Positions 28,882 to 39,064 of a stretch of DNA of 50,854 nucleotides are shown piece after piece. The notes under the pieces were generated by a model. The model worked only from the letters and a program-made list of their open reading frames with translations, was not told the origin of the DNA and did no database searches. Origin of the DNA: Bacilli bacterium (GTDB lineage Bacteria > Bacillota > Bacilli > Bacillales > Amphibacillaceae); assembly GCA_012518125.1 (NCBI GenBank), contig JAAYTF010000057.1, positions 1 through 50,854 on the forward strand. Reading direction: 5' to 3'. The position numbers and the translations under genes are program-made. The stretch's first letter is position 1. Every line of letters begins with the position of its first letter.

Positions 28882-30258
28882 ATGCATGTGGCAGAACAAG
28901 TGTTGGCTTATTTGAGGGAGAACAAGGAACGGTTGCTCGGACAATTGAAGCAGTTTCTGGCGATCCCAAGCATCAGCACGGATTCCTCGCATAAAGAAGA
29001 CGTCGAAAAAGCGGCGCAATTCATCATTTCATACATAAAAGAAATCGGATTTTCCGATGTGGAACTGATTGAAACGAAAGGGCATCCGGTCGTCTACGCT
29101 GAATATATGGAAGCGGGCGAAGATGCGCCGACCGTGTTGTTTTACGGCCATTACGACGTACAGCCTGTCGATCCGCTCGATGAATGGCTAAGCGACCCGT
29201 TTCGCGCGGTAATCCGCGATGGCAGGATTTACGCCCGCGGCGCGAGCGACGACAAAGGGCAAGTGTTCATGCATTTGGCCGTCTTTGAAGCATTCATGAA
29301 AACGAAAAAGAAATTGCCGCTCAATGTCAAATTGCTCATCGAAGGGGAAGAAGAAATCGGCAGTGCCAATTTATACGAATTGTTGCAAAAAGAACGTGCA
29401 AAATTCCGCGCCGATTTTGTCGTCATTTCCGATTCCGGCATGGTCGCAAACGATCAACCGACAATTTTATACGGGTTGAAAGGATTTACCGGCTTGGAAA
29501 TCACCGTAAAAGGCCCGAACCGCGACCTTCATTCAGGATTGTACGGCGGAGCGGTGCGCAACCCGATCATGGCGTTAGTACACATTTTGGCGTCGATCAA
29601 AAACGAGGACGAAGTGATCACGGTCGACGGGTTCTACGATGACGTTGCACCGCTTACCGACAAGGAACGTGAACTGTTGAACCGCATCGCTGGGGAAGAT
29701 TATGAAAAAACGGTCGGCGTACCGGAGACGGTTTCGGAAAAAGGGTATAATGCGAAAGAACATACGATGGCGCGGCCGACGTTTGAAATCAACGGCATCT
29801 ATGGCGGGTATCAAGGCGAGGGGACAAAGACGATCATCCCGAGCAGCGCGACGGCGAAAATCACCTGCCGTCTCGTGCCGCACCAAGATCCGGTACATAT
29901 CCAGCAAATCCTCGTTGACCATATCAAACGTGTCGCGCCTAAAGGGGTGACGGTCGATGTGAAACTCGAGGAATTGTCGGCAAGAGCGTATATGGTTGAA
30001 CCGGATCATCCGCTCATTCAGACGGCTGCGGCATGTTACGAAAAAGCGTTCGGCAAAGAGACGGTGTTCGTCCGCATGGGCGGCTCGATTCCGGTCGTCG
30101 AATGGCTCGATCAAATTTACCGCATCCCGATCATCTTGCTCGGTTTCGGTACGCCGGAAGACAATTTGCATGCACCGAATGAAAGCTTCCCGCTGAACAG
30201 TTTTGATAAAGGGATGGAAACGCTCGTTTACTATTGGCTTAAAGTCGAAAACAAATGA
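28882..30258 (+). CDS. M20-family dipeptidase
   Basis: FYGHYDVQPVD, RDGRIYARGASDDKGQ, IEGEEEIGS and GPNRDLHSGLYGGAVRNP. Confidence 0.92.
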   Translation: MHVAEQVLAYLRENKERLLGQLKQFLAIPSISTDSSHKEDVEKAAQFIISYIKEIGFSDVELIETKGHPVVYAEYMEAGEDAPTVLFYGHYDVQPVDPLDEWLSDPFRAVIRDGRIYARGASDDKGQVFMHLAVFEAFMKTKKKLPLNVKLLIEGEEEIGSANLYELLQKERAKFRADFVVISDSGMVANDQPTILYGLKGFTGLEITVKGPNRDLHSGLYGGAVRNPIMALVHILASIKNEDEVITVDGFYDDVAPLTDKERELLNRIAGEDYEKTVGVPETVSEKGYNAKEHTMARPTFEINGIYGGYQGEGTKTIIPSSATAKITCRLVPHQDPVHIQQILVDHIKRVAPKGVTVDVKLEELSARAYMVEPDHPLIQTAAACYEKAFGKETVFVRMGGSIPVVEWLDQIYRIPIILLGFGTPEDNLHAPNESFPLNSFDKGMETLVYYWLKVENK

Positions 30259-30270
30259 CTTAAACATCAT

Positions 30271-30315
30271 AAAACCCCTTTAATGTAAGTCAGTTACGTT
30301 AAAGGGGTTTTTTTT
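30271..30315 (+). terminator. Terminator after the dipeptidase gene
   Basis: AAAACCCCTTTAA…TTAAAGGGGTTTTTTTT. Confidence 0.8.
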
Positions 30316-30363
30316 GCGCAAATATAAAAAATGGTGGAGTGAACCATAAGTGCAAATGGACGA

Positions 30364-30561
30364 CTATTTTTCCACCGTTCCGATTTGTTCTTGCGCCTGC
30401 TGGATGAGCCTTTTTGTAATTTCGCCGCCGACGGATCCATTTTCCCGCGACGTTGCATGGGAACCTAGTTGGACACCGAATTCCTGGGCGATTTCCATTT
30501 TCATTTGTTGGACGACTTCTTCCACTCCAGGTACGATCAGTTTGTTCGCCCTTCTTGCCAT
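30364..30561 (-). CDS. Alpha/beta-type small acid-soluble spore protein (SASP)
   Basis: [34 protein letters not shown] is the alpha/beta SASP signature. Confidence 0.95.
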   Translation of the reverse strand: MARRANKLIVPGVEEVVQQMKMEIAQEFGVQLGSHATSRENGSVGGEITKRLIQQAQEQIGTVEK

Positions 30562-30624
30562 CGTTCGTCACCTCCTCATGTTTATTATTTGTCGTTTATG
30601 GACGATTATCTTGAATAAAAAAAA

Positions 30625-30655
30625 CCTATTGCACCAAAAGATGCAATAGGTTAAA
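30625..30655 (-). terminator. Terminator after fumC
   Basis: Minus strand: AACCTATTGCATCTTTTGGTGCAATAGGTTTTTTTT. Confidence 0.8.
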
Positions 30656-30671
30656 ATGACGAGTATTACCA

Positions 30672-32057
30672 TTATTTCGGATATGTCATTTCTTTCGGGT
30701 TGACGTAGCGGTCGAATTCTTCTTCCGTAAGCAGCCCGAGTTCAACGGCCGCTTCCTTCAAGCTCGTATTGTCCTTGTATGCTTTTTGTGCGATTTTCGC
30801 CGCGTTTTCATACCCGATGTGCGGGTTCAATGCGGTGACGAGCATGAGCGAATCGTTCAAGAATTTCTCGATTTTTTCCAAGTTTGGTTTGATGCCGCGG
30901 ACCGCACGTTTTTCGAAAGAACGCATGCCGTCTGCAAGCAATTGGGCCGATTGCAAGAAATTGTAGGCGATGACAGGTTTGAACACGTTCAATTCGAAGT
31001 TTCCTTGGCTATTGGCAAACGCGATCGTCGCGTTGTTGCCGACAACTTGTGTGACGATCATCGTCAACATTTCGCTTTGTGTCGGGTTGACTTTGCCTGG
31101 CATGATCGAGCTGCCCGGTTCGTTTGCCGGGATGGTGATTTCACCGATTCCGGAACGTGGACCGCTTGCCAACCAGCGCACGTCATTGGCGATTTTCATC
31201 AAGTCTGTCGCCAAAGCGGTCAACGCCCCGTGCGCATAGACGATTTCATCATAGCTGGTTAATGAGTGGAATTTCACCGGTTCGGAACGGAAGTTTTTGC
31301 CGGTGAGTTTGCTTATTTCTTTACAAACTTTTTCGGCATATTCCGGGTGGGCGTTCAATCCGGTGCCTACCGCCGTGCCGCCGATCGCAAGGTCCTTTAA
31401 ATGTTCCGCACTTTCTTGGATCATTTTTTCCGTCTTCTCAAGCATGCGGTGCCATCCGCTCATCTCTTGCCCTAGAGTAATCGGCGTCGCATCTTGCAAG
31501 TGCGTGCGGCCGATTTTTACGATGTCCATGAATTCGTCGGATTTTTCTTTGATCGTGTCTTTCAATACTTTGAGCGCCGGGAGGACGTAATCTTCAAGTT
31601 TCAACACCGCAGCGATATGTAATGCCGTAGGATACGTGTCGTTTGAACTTTGTGATTTGTTGACGTCGTCGTTCGGATGCAAGCGTAAATCGCTGTTTTT
31701 CTCTTCGAGCCACTTGTTGCCGACGAACGCGATCACTTCATTCACGTTCATATTCGTCTGCGTGCCGCTTCCGGTTTGCCATACGACGAGTGGAAAATGA
31801 TCGTTCAATTGATTGTCCAAAATTTGGTCGGCTGCATATTGGATTGCTTCCGCTTTTTCCGGTTCGAGCAAGCCGAGTTCGCTGTTGACTTTCGCCGCCG
31901 CCTTTTTGACGATGGCAAAGGCGTGGATGATTTCGCGCGGCATTTTCTCATTGCCGATTGGGAAGTTTTCTTTGCTGCGCTGCGTCTGTGCGCCCCAATA
32001 CTTGTCCTTCGGAACCTTCACTTCGCCCAACGTGTCACGTTCGATTCTGTATTCCAT
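30672..32057 (-). CDS. fumC: Fumarate hydratase class II
   Basis: [31 protein letters not shown] and [16 protein letters not shown]. Confidence 0.97.
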   Translation of the reverse strand: MEYRIERDTLGEVKVPKDKYWGAQTQRSKENFPIGNEKMPREIIHAFAIVKKAAAKVNSELGLLEPEKAEAIQYAADQILDNQLNDHFPLVVWQTGSGTQTNMNVNEVIAFVGNKWLEEKNSDLRLHPNDDVNKSQSSNDTYPTALHIAAVLKLEDYVLPALKVLKDTIKEKSDEFMDIVKIGRTHLQDATPITLGQEMSGWHRMLEKTEKMIQESAEHLKDLAIGGTAVGTGLNAHPEYAEKVCKEISKLTGKNFRSEPVKFHSLTSYDEIVYAHGALTALATDLMKIANDVRWLASGPRSGIGEITIPANEPGSSIMPGKVNPTQSEMLTMIVTQVVGNNATIAFANSQGNFELNVFKPVIAYNFLQSAQLLADGMRSFEKRAVRGIKPNLEKIEKFLNDSLMLVTALNPHIGYENAAKIAQKAYKDNTSLKEAAVELGLLTEEEFDRYVNPKEMTYPK

Positions 32058-32146
32058 CGCATTTCCTCCTATGTGGACATTTCTTAAATAGTACCGTTAC
32101 TATTGTAACAAAAAAGTTGGTTTTATTGTATTTTAATCTACTATCA

Positions 32147-33367
32147 TCATGTTTCACGCCATGATGCCGCTTTGACCCCCGGATAGATCTTTTTCCACGC
32201 CAAAAAGAGCGCGCATATCGCGAGCGCAACAAACAGGGCGACCATCCAGTATGTTTCTGTTTTCATCAAAAGGGCGCTCGCAGGCGGCCCCGCCGCGACG
32301 CCGACAAACCGCATCGCGCTATAGAGCGAGGTGATCGAACCGCGGATCTCTTTGTCGAGGTTTTCGGTGATGATCGAGTCGAGGCAAGGCAGCGTCATGC
32401 CGATGCCCGCTCCACAGATGAAAAAGACGGCGAGCAAAAAGATGTAATGTTTCATGAACAAAATGCCGATCGTCGAAATGCCGGCGATGATGATGCCGAT
32501 GACGATAAGCCATTTCATGAGCTCTATCTTGTCTTTGATCGTTTTTCCGGCAACATAGGATGCGGCGGCCAAAGCAAAGAGGGGGATGGCAAGCAAAAAA
32601 CCCTTGATGACACCGTCAAAGCCGTAATCGTCTTCCAAGATGCTCGACAAATAAAACAGAAATCCGAACAAAATGAACATGACGATCGCCCCGATGATGA
32701 AAATCGCAATCAACCACCGTTTATGTTCGCTGAACACTTCTTTTATCTGCCCCCAATGTTCGCTCCATTTGAACGGTTCTTCAGCTTTTTTGCCTTTCTT
32801 CCTGATGAAAAAGATGATGAGCACTAACGCGATGCCGGCGAACACGGGTATGGCAAAGAACGGCAAAAACCAAATGAGGGCGGTCAAAAACGAACCTAAT
32901 ATCGGGCTTAACACTTTTCCGGCTGTGTTGGAAGTTTCAATGATGCCGAGCGTCGCGCTCGCTTCTTCCTCTTTTTCGAACATGTCACTGACAAGCGGAA
33001 TGACGACCGGCATCGCTCCCGATGCTCCGATTCCTTGCAATATGCGGCCGAGCAAAACGACGAAAAATGCATTGTCCATTTTCCAAGCGGCAAACCCGGA
33101 AATGAGGCCGCCGATTCCCGTCAACATGAGCGCCGGCACGATGACCATCTTTCGTCCGAACCGGTCGGACAAATATCCAGCCAAGGGGATGAAGATGATG
33201 GTGACAATCGAGTAGACGGTGATGATGTAGCTCGATTGCAATTTGGAAATTTCAAGCTTTTTTTCCAGCAGCGGCAATATTGGGATCAACATCGAATTGC
33301 CGAGCGTCATGATCAACGGAACGGAGGCGAGCGCCAAGATCGCCATTCGTTGCTTATTTTTCTCCAA
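32147..33367 (-). CDS. MFS transporter (12 TM)
   Basis: MFS motif A GYLSDRFGRKMVIVPAL and LLGRILQGIGASGAMPVVIPLVSDMF. Confidence 0.88.
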   Translation of the reverse strand: MEKNKQRMAILALASVPLIMTLGNSMLIPILPLLEKKLEISKLQSSYIITVYSIVTIIFIPLAGYLSDRFGRKMVIVPALMLTGIGGLISGFAAWKMDNAFFVVLLGRILQGIGASGAMPVVIPLVSDMFEKEEEASATLGIIETSNTAGKVLSPILGSFLTALIWFLPFFAIPVFAGIALVLIIFFIRKKGKKAEEPFKWSEHWGQIKEVFSEHKRWLIAIFIIGAIVMFILFGFLFYLSSILEDDYGFDGVIKGFLLAIPLFALAAASYVAGKTIKDKIELMKWLIVIGIIIAGISTIGILFMKHYIFLLAVFFICGAGIGMTLPCLDSIITENLDKEIRGSITSLYSAMRFVGVAAGPPASALLMKTETYWMVALFVALAICALFLAWKKIYPGVKAASWRET

Positions 33368-33439
33368 TGACCTTACATCCTTTGCACAAATTTATGTCTA
33401 TTTTGCTTCCGGAAAGATTTAAATATGCAAAAAAAAGAA

Positions 33440-33480
33440 AGAGCATAACCGAAAACAGCTCCGGTTATGCCCGGGACGAT
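33440..33480 (-). terminator. Terminator after azlD
   Basis: Minus strand: GCATAACCGgagctgttttCGGTTATGC TCTTTCTTTTTTTT. Confidence 0.65.
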
Positions 33481-33774
33481 TTACATAAGAAAATAAACGG
33501 CCGCGATGGCGCCAATGACGACAAACATGATGTTCAATCCGAAATAAGCGAGGATGACCGCGACGATTCCGCCAATCAGGCCGACGTGCGGTTCGCCGGA
33601 TTTGACGGTCAAAATTCCCGGAAAAATCAAGGCCCCCAATGCCGCATATGGAATGGCCTTAAGCCAGCGATTCAACCAATCGCGGAACATGAACTTGTCC
33701 ACGATGATGGCCGGGATGATCCGCGGCAATGCGGTGACGACTGCCATGCCGATGATGATGTATAAAATGATCAT
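33481..33774 (-). CDS. azlD: AzlD-family branched-chain amino acid exporter small subunit
   Basis: 97-aa AzlD-like protein directly following azlC with a 4-nt overlap. Confidence 0.85.
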   Translation of the reverse strand: MIILYIIIGMAVVTALPRIIPAIIVDKFMFRDWLNRWLKAIPYAALGALIFPGILTVKSGEPHVGLIGGIVAVILAYFGLNIMFVVIGAIAAVYFLM

Positions 33775-34520
33775 AAGTCCTCATCCTTCAAGAAATAAAT
33801 TCCGGTCGCACCGCCGATTACGGTGCCTAAAACGATCGACCAGCCTGGCGAGATGAATTGGCTGAAAAGCAAATTGACGAACATTGCGACGAGAGCGATC
33901 AGCAATAAGCGCAAACTTTTTTTGACCGCCGGGACCAATAAGCCGATGAACATGGCGTAAAGTGCGATCCCCATGCTTTGACTCAACTGTTCGGGAATGA
34001 TTTCCCCCAATAACCCGCCGATAAAAGAGCCGGAAACCCATGAAAGATATGCGATCAAGATGACGGTTCCAAAAAAGTAGCCGCTGTTCTTTTCACCGGC
34101 ATTCTCTTTTTTAAGCGACGTGACGGCAAATGTTTCATCCGTCAGCCCCAACGACAAAAGCAGCCGACTTTTTAAAGGGATCGTTTCGCGTACCAAATTC
34201 GAGAAGGAAAAGCTCATGATGAAATGCCGGAAATTCAAGACGAACGTGGCAACGACGATTTCGATCGCGCTCGCTTGTGCGGCGATCATATTGGCGCCCA
34301 TGAATTGGCTGGCTCCCGCATAAACGAGAGCGCTCATCAACGTCAATTCTGTCAGCGACATGCCGACTTGCGACGCCAAAACGCCGAACGTGACGGCGAC
34401 CGGCAAGTAGCCGAGGACGATCGGCATGCCTGCTTGCAATCCTTTTTGAATCATTTTTGTTTTACTTGCGTCGTGTGTCAATGTCCCGTACCCCTTTGAC
34501 AACGTCGTAATATCATGCAT
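33771..34520 (-). CDS. azlC: AzlC-family branched-chain amino acid exporter
   Basis: GLQAGMPIVLGYLPVAVTFGVLA and SALVYAGASQFMGANMIAA. Confidence 0.9.
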   Translation of the reverse strand: MHDITTLSKGYGTLTHDASKTKMIQKGLQAGMPIVLGYLPVAVTFGVLASQVGMSLTELTLMSALVYAGASQFMGANMIAAQASAIEIVVATFVLNFRHFIMSFSFSNLVRETIPLKSRLLLSLGLTDETFAVTSLKKENAGEKNSGYFFGTVILIAYLSWVSGSFIGGLLGEIIPEQLSQSMGIALYAMFIGLLVPAVKKSLRLLLIALVAMFVNLLFSQFISPGWSIVLGTVIGGATGIYFLKDEDL

Positions 34521-34523
34521 CCA

Positions 34524-35285
34524 TTAATCCAACGGTTGATCTTGGTCGGTCAAAATGAGCGGCCCTTCTTTTAAAATCGCGATCGTATGTTCATATTGCG
34601 CGGAACGGCGTCCATCGATCGTTCTTGCCGTCCAGTTGTTCGGATCCATTTTGCTGCGCCAATCACCTTCGTTTAACATCGGTTCGATCGTGATGACCAT
34701 GCCCTCTTTGAGCCGCGGCCCTTTGTTCGGTTCGCCGAAATGAGGTATGTGCGGCGGTTCGTGAATCGTCGGACCGATGCCGTGGCCTGTAAATTCGCGT
34801 ACGACGGAAAAACCTTGCGCTTCCGCATACGTTTGGATCGCATGCCCGATATCGCCGATCCGATTGCCGACGCGGGCTTGCTCAATGCCGATATATAAAG
34901 CTTTCTTCGTCACTTCCATCAGTCTTAGCCCCGCTTCGTCGACGTTTCCGACAGCATACGTCCAAGCGGAGTCCGCCAAGCCGCCTTTCAAGTTGACGAC
35001 CAAATCGATGGTGACGATGTCTCCGTCTTTTAATTTTTCATCACGGGGAAAACCGTGGCAAATTTCGTCGTTGATCGAAGCGCACGTCGCATATGGATAG
35101 CCTTGGAACCCTTTTTGTTCCGGCGTCGCGCCGTGGGCAGCGAGGAACTCTTCGACGAATTCATCGATTTCCTTCGTCGTAATGCCAGGTTTGATCAGTT
35201 TCGCGATTTCTCTATGTGTTTTGGCAAGCAGTTTGCCCGCTTCATGCATCTTTTCGATTTCTCGTCTGCTTTTACGTGTGATCAA
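34524..35285 (-). CDS. map: Methionine aminopeptidase type I
   Basis: VTIDLVVNLKGGLADSAWTY, GHGIGPTIHEPPHIPHFG and EGMVITIEPML. TTG start with SD AAGGGAGAT. Confidence 0.95.
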   Translation of the reverse strand: MITRKSRREIEKMHEAGKLLAKTHREIAKLIKPGITTKEIDEFVEEFLAAHGATPEQKGFQGYPYATCASINDEICHGFPRDEKLKDGDIVTIDLVVNLKGGLADSAWTYAVGNVDEAGLRLMEVTKKALYIGIEQARVGNRIGDIGHAIQTYAEAQGFSVVREFTGHGIGPTIHEPPHIPHFGEPNKGPRLKEGMVITIEPMLNEGDWRSKMDPNNWTARTIDGRRSAQYEHTIAILKEGPLILTDQDQPLD

Positions 35286-35424
35286 CTACTTATCTCCCTT
35301 TCATCAAACAATATTCATACGTATTGTTAAGTGTATCAAAAAAGGATGCGAATATGAACTAAATTATCGGAGGGATAAAAAGTGAAAAAGAGCGTAGACA
35401 ACATTCGTCTACACTCTTTTCATT

Positions 35425-35535
35425 TTAATAAAAGCTTTTGCCGGTAAAAATAGCCCCGATAATGATGAGCAAAATGAACAAGACGACGATGATCGCAAAG
35501 TTCGTTCCGTGAAAGCCATGGCAACGTTCGCTCAT
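35425..35535 (-). CDS. YjcZ-family small sporulation membrane peptide (36 aa)
   Basis: MSERCHGFHGTNFAIIVVLFILLIIIGAIFTGKSFY preceded by GGGAGGGGC. True start is internal to the listed ORF. Confidence 0.8.
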   Translation of the reverse strand: MSERCHGFHGTNFAIIVVLFILLIIIGAIFTGKSFY

Positions 35536-35646
35536 ATTTAGCCCCTCCCATGAAAAATGATTTGTTAAGTTCATTGGACTAATGTATATATATGTGTTAA
35601 ACGCCAACATGGGAGGGCGGATGACCAAAAAAAGCAATTTATCGAA

Positions 35647-37071
35647 TCAACTTAATCCGATCGACACATATTGCGTTTCCAAAAATGCTTCCATGCCTTC
35701 ACGGCCACCTTCACGGCCATAGCCGCTCTCTTTCATGCCACCAAATGGCGCTTGCGCCGCCGATGGCAGTCCGTCGTTCCAACCGACGATGCCGTAATCA
35801 AGCTGTTCGATGATCCGGATGCCGCGTGCGACGTTTTCGGTGAACAAGTACGCCGCCAAGCCGTAAGGTGTGTCGTTCGCCAAAGCGACCGCTTCTTCGT
35901 CCGTTTTGATTTTTTGCACCGGTGCGACCGGACCGAATGTTTCTTCGCGCATGATTTCCATCGAAGGATCAACATCGCGGATGACGGTCGGCGCATAGTA
36001 GAAGCCTTTGGAAGCCAATCGGTTGCCTCCTGTGACGACTTGCGCACCTTTTTCCACCGCTTCTTGCACGTGATGCGCCACTTTTTCTAAACCGCTTTCA
36101 TTGATGAGCGGCCCGATGTCAACGGATTTGTCGAACGTGTCGCCGACGTTCAGCTTGCGCACCCGTTCGGCAAATTTTTCAACGAACGCGTCATACACTT
36201 TTTCTTGCACGAAAATGCGGTTTGCGCAGACGCACGTCTGTCCCGTGTTGCGGAATTTGGAGATGATTGCATGTTCGACCGCCAAATCGATGTTCGCATC
36301 GTCCAAGACGATAAACGGCGCGTGTCCGCCAAGCTCCAACGACAACTTCGTCACGTTTTTGGCGCTTTGCTCGATGAGCAGTTTGCCGACTTCCGTCGAA
36401 CCGGTGAACGTCACTTTGCGCACGAGCGGATTTTCCATCATTTCACCGACGATTTGTGAAGATGACCCGGTGACGATGTTGACGACGCCTTTCGGGAAAC
36501 CGGCTTCATTGACGAGTTCCATAAATTTAAGCGCTGTCAAAGGACTTTCGCGTGAAGGTTTGACGACGACGGTGCAGCCTGCAGCGAGCGCCGGGGCGAT
36601 TTTGCGCGTGATCATGGCAAGCGGGAAATTCCACGGGGTGATCGCGCCGACGACGCCAACCGGCTTTTTCCATACTTGCATCCGTTTATTCGTCATATGT
36701 GAGGGGATCGTTTCTCCATAGATGCGTTTAGCCTCTTCCGCGTACCATTCGACGAATGTGGCGGCATAGACGGCTTCACCGATCGATTGCGAAATCGGTT
36801 TGCCCATCTCGAGTGTCATGGTTTTAGCGAGCTCTTCCTGGTTTTCCAAAATCAAATCGTTCAATTTTTTCAAGTAGTTGGACCGTTCGTAAGCGGTGAG
36901 CCGGGACCATGATGAAAAAGCGGTGTGCGCCGCTTCGATGGCACGTTTCGCCTCGGCTTTGCCTCCATTCGGCACCGAGCCGACCTTCTCGCCGTTTGCA
37001 GGGTTGATGACATCGATCTTCGGAAGTTCCGCGCCGACGTCTTCCCCGTTGATATGCATGAGATAATCCAA
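35647..37071 (-). CDS. NAD(P)-dependent aldehyde (succinate-semialdehyde) dehydrogenase, GabD-like
   Basis: ITPWNFPLAMITRKIAPALAAGCTVVVKPS, LELGGHAPFIV, NTGQTCVCANRIFV and EETFGPVAPV. TTG 37071 or ATG 37059 is the more likely start. Confidence 0.88.
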   Translation of the reverse strand: MDYLMHINGEDVGAELPKIDVINPANGEKVGSVPNGGKAEAKRAIEAAHTAFSSWSRLTAYERSNYLKKLNDLILENQEELAKTMTLEMGKPISQSIGEAVYAATFVEWYAEEAKRIYGETIPSHMTNKRMQVWKKPVGVVGAITPWNFPLAMITRKIAPALAAGCTVVVKPSRESPLTALKFMELVNEAGFPKGVVNIVTGSSSQIVGEMMENPLVRKVTFTGSTEVGKLLIEQSAKNVTKLSLELGGHAPFIVLDDANIDLAVEHAIISKFRNTGQTCVCANRIFVQEKVYDAFVEKFAERVRKLNVGDTFDKSVDIGPLINESGLEKVAHHVQEAVEKGAQVVTGGNRLASKGFYYAPTVIRDVDPSMEIMREETFGPVAPVQKIKTDEEAVALANDTPYGLAAYLFTENVARGIRIIEQLDYGIVGWNDGLPSAAQAPFGGMKESGYGREGGREGMEAFLETQYVSIGLS

Positions 37072-37189
37072 ACTGCATCCCTCTCTTCCAAAAATTTTAT
37101 AAATGAAATGTGATTGGGCCTTTAGGGAAATTGGATACAAAAAAGGCTGCTGTTTGGTCGGTGAGAGCAACTAGCAGCCTGTTAGATCG

Positions 37190-37375
37190 TTAAGAGTGAA
37201 AAAGTACGAGTCGAGCATTCGGAGCAACGCAGCGGTATGTATGGTTTTCGTATCCTTCTTCTTCAATCCGTTTCATGCCGATTTCTTTTGCTTGTTCGTC
37301 GTTTTCCGCTTCGAACGATTCGTCAAGCAGCAATTTTCCGCTTCGTTCAAATACGGTCAAATAATAATTCGCCAT
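37190..37375 (-). CDS. YhzD-like small protein
   Basis: MANYYLTVFERSGKLLLDESFEAENDEQAKEIGMKRIEEEGYENHTYRCV resembles YhzD. Confidence 0.7.
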   Translation of the reverse strand: MANYYLTVFERSGKLLLDESFEAENDEQAKEIGMKRIEEEGYENHTYRCVAPNARLVLFHS

Positions 37376-37466
37376 TTGTTTTCACCTCTGGACATACCGT
37401 TATGGTTAAATTTCTGTGTTGTAATTTATTATGACATATTTTTGCGAAAAAAGATACCGAAAAATC

Positions 37467-37530
37467 ATGTCAAGTTAACTTGACATATGTCCGTTCACAT
37501 TTTATCATGTAATGTAAAGTTAACTTTACA
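37467..37530 (+). promoter_or_regulatory. Promoter flanked by two palindromic operators
   Basis: ATGTCAAGTTAACTTGACAT (37467-37486) and TGTAAAGTTAACTTTACA (37513-37530). TTGACA (37480-37485), 17-nt spacer, TATCAT (37503-37508) lies between and overlapping them. Confidence 0.8.
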
Positions 37531-37545
37531 CCAAAGGGGAGGAAG

Positions 37546-37749
37546 ATGAAAAACCGTCTAAGGGAACTGAGGCAACAGCACGGGATGACGCAGGAAGAGT
37601 TGGCGAAACGAGTCGGCGTCTCAAGGCAATCGATCGTCGCAATCGAAACGGGAAAATACGATCCGTCGTTGAAGCTCGCCTTCAAATTGGCGCGGGAATT
37701 CCATTGTTCGATTGAAGATGTTTTCATTTTTTCGGAGGAGGAAGAATGA
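37546..37749 (+). CDS. XRE-family HTH transcriptional regulator (67 aa)
   Basis: LRELRQQHGMTQEELAKRVGVSRQSIVAIETGKYDPSLKLAFKLAREF. Confidence 0.93.
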   Translation: MKNRLRELRQQHGMTQEELAKRVGVSRQSIVAIETGKYDPSLKLAFKLAREFHCSIEDVFIFSEEEE

Positions 37750-38087
37750 TGCAAGTCGGTGGATTGGTAGGTTTTGTGCTCGGCATCGTTGTCGGCTTGT
37801 CGTGCCTCTATCTCGGAAAGAGAAAATTGAAAAGGAACCGCGGCGACGATGAAATGTATCGCCATGTATGGCAAAAAACACGTTCAATATCTTGGTACGC
37901 GACGACGGTAGCGATTTACGCATTGCTGTTTCTCGTTTTGATCGGGGTCGACATTTCGACGGTGGAAGCGTTATCGATTTTGCTGATTGTCCATTTGTTC
38001 AGTTGGGCTATTGTCGGCATTCACTTATCAAGTTATTATTATATTATAATGAGTCGGAAGCGGATGCCCAAATATTCAAGTTCGTAA
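37746..38087 (+). CDS. Small membrane protein (DUF2178-like) co-transcribed with XRE regulator
   Basis: 113 aa with about 3 hydrophobic segments, overlapping the XRE gene stop (ATGATG). Confidence 0.7.
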   Translation: MMQVGGLVGFVLGIVVGLSCLYLGKRKLKRNRGDDEMYRHVWQKTRSISWYATTVAIYALLFLVLIGVDISTVEALSILLIVHLFSWAIVGIHLSSYYYIIMSRKRMPKYSSS

Positions 38088-38164
38088 TCGGCATGTTTGC
38101 CGTCTTGGGAGCGGCTTTCATTTTGCTCACGATATTCTTTTTATAAGTTGGGAGGATTTTCAAT

Positions 38165-39064
38165 TTGAGTTTACGAATCGACAATGTGACGAAAAAATTT
38201 GGCGATCATATCGCGGTAGACAATTTGCAGTTGGAAATACCCGAAAAAGGCCTCTTCGGTTTTTTGGGTGGAAACGGTGCCGGAAAGACGACGACATTCC
38301 GGATGATTTTAGGTTTGCTTGACCCGACGTCGGGGGAGATTACGTGGAACGGGCAAAAAATCGATTACGGAAAAAGCCATCTCATCGGTTATTTGCCGGA
38401 AGAACGCGGTTTATATCCGAAATTGAAAGTGAAGGACCAGCTCGTTTATTTGGGCCGGCTGCGCGGAATGAGAAAAAGCGATATTGAAGCGGAAATGGAA
38501 TATTGGCTCGACCGATTTGAAATCCCGCATTATGCCAATAAAAAAGTCGAGGAATTATCGAAAGGGAACCAACAAAAGATTCAATTCATTTCCGCCGTCA
38601 TTCACAGGCCTAGCTTGCTCATTTTGGATGAACCGTTTTCCGGGTTGGATCCGATCAACGTCGAAATGTTGAAAGAAGCGGTCATCGACCTTGCCGACGA
38701 CGGGACGACGATCGTGTTTTCCTCGCACCAAATGGAACACGTCGAGGAAATGTGCGAAAACATCTGCATATTACGGGCGGGAAAAACGGTCGTCAAAGGG
38801 AACTTGGCCAAAATCAAACAATCGTTCGGCAAGAAAAATTTGAACATTTATGGTGACATGCCATTCGATTCGTTAAAAACGATGCCGGGCGTCCTCCGTT
38901 ACCAGGAAGTCGTCGGCGGCTGCAAGTTGCAAATCGAAAACGAATCGGTCTCGCAGGAAATATTGAAAAGCTTAAGCGGGAAAGGCTTCCTCCGCCGTTT
39001 TGAATTGGAAGAGCCGACGTTGAACGACATATTCATTGAGAAGGTGGGCGAGCGTTATGAATAA
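38165..39064 (+). CDS. ABC transporter ATP-binding protein (NatA/YhaQ-like)
   Basis: Walker A GGNGAGKTT, ELSKGNQQKI signature, LLILDEPFSGLDP. TTG start after GGGAGG. Confidence 0.9.
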   Translation: MSLRIDNVTKKFGDHIAVDNLQLEIPEKGLFGFLGGNGAGKTTTFRMILGLLDPTSGEITWNGQKIDYGKSHLIGYLPEERGLYPKLKVKDQLVYLGRLRGMRKSDIEAEMEYWLDRFEIPHYANKKVEELSKGNQQKIQFISAVIHRPSLLILDEPFSGLDPINVEMLKEAVIDLADDGTTIVFSSHQMEHVEEMCENICILRAGKTVVKGNLAKIKQSFGKKNLNIYGDMPFDSLKTMPGVLRYQEVVGGCKLQIENESVSQEILKSLSGKGFLRRFELEEPTLNDIFIEKVGERYE

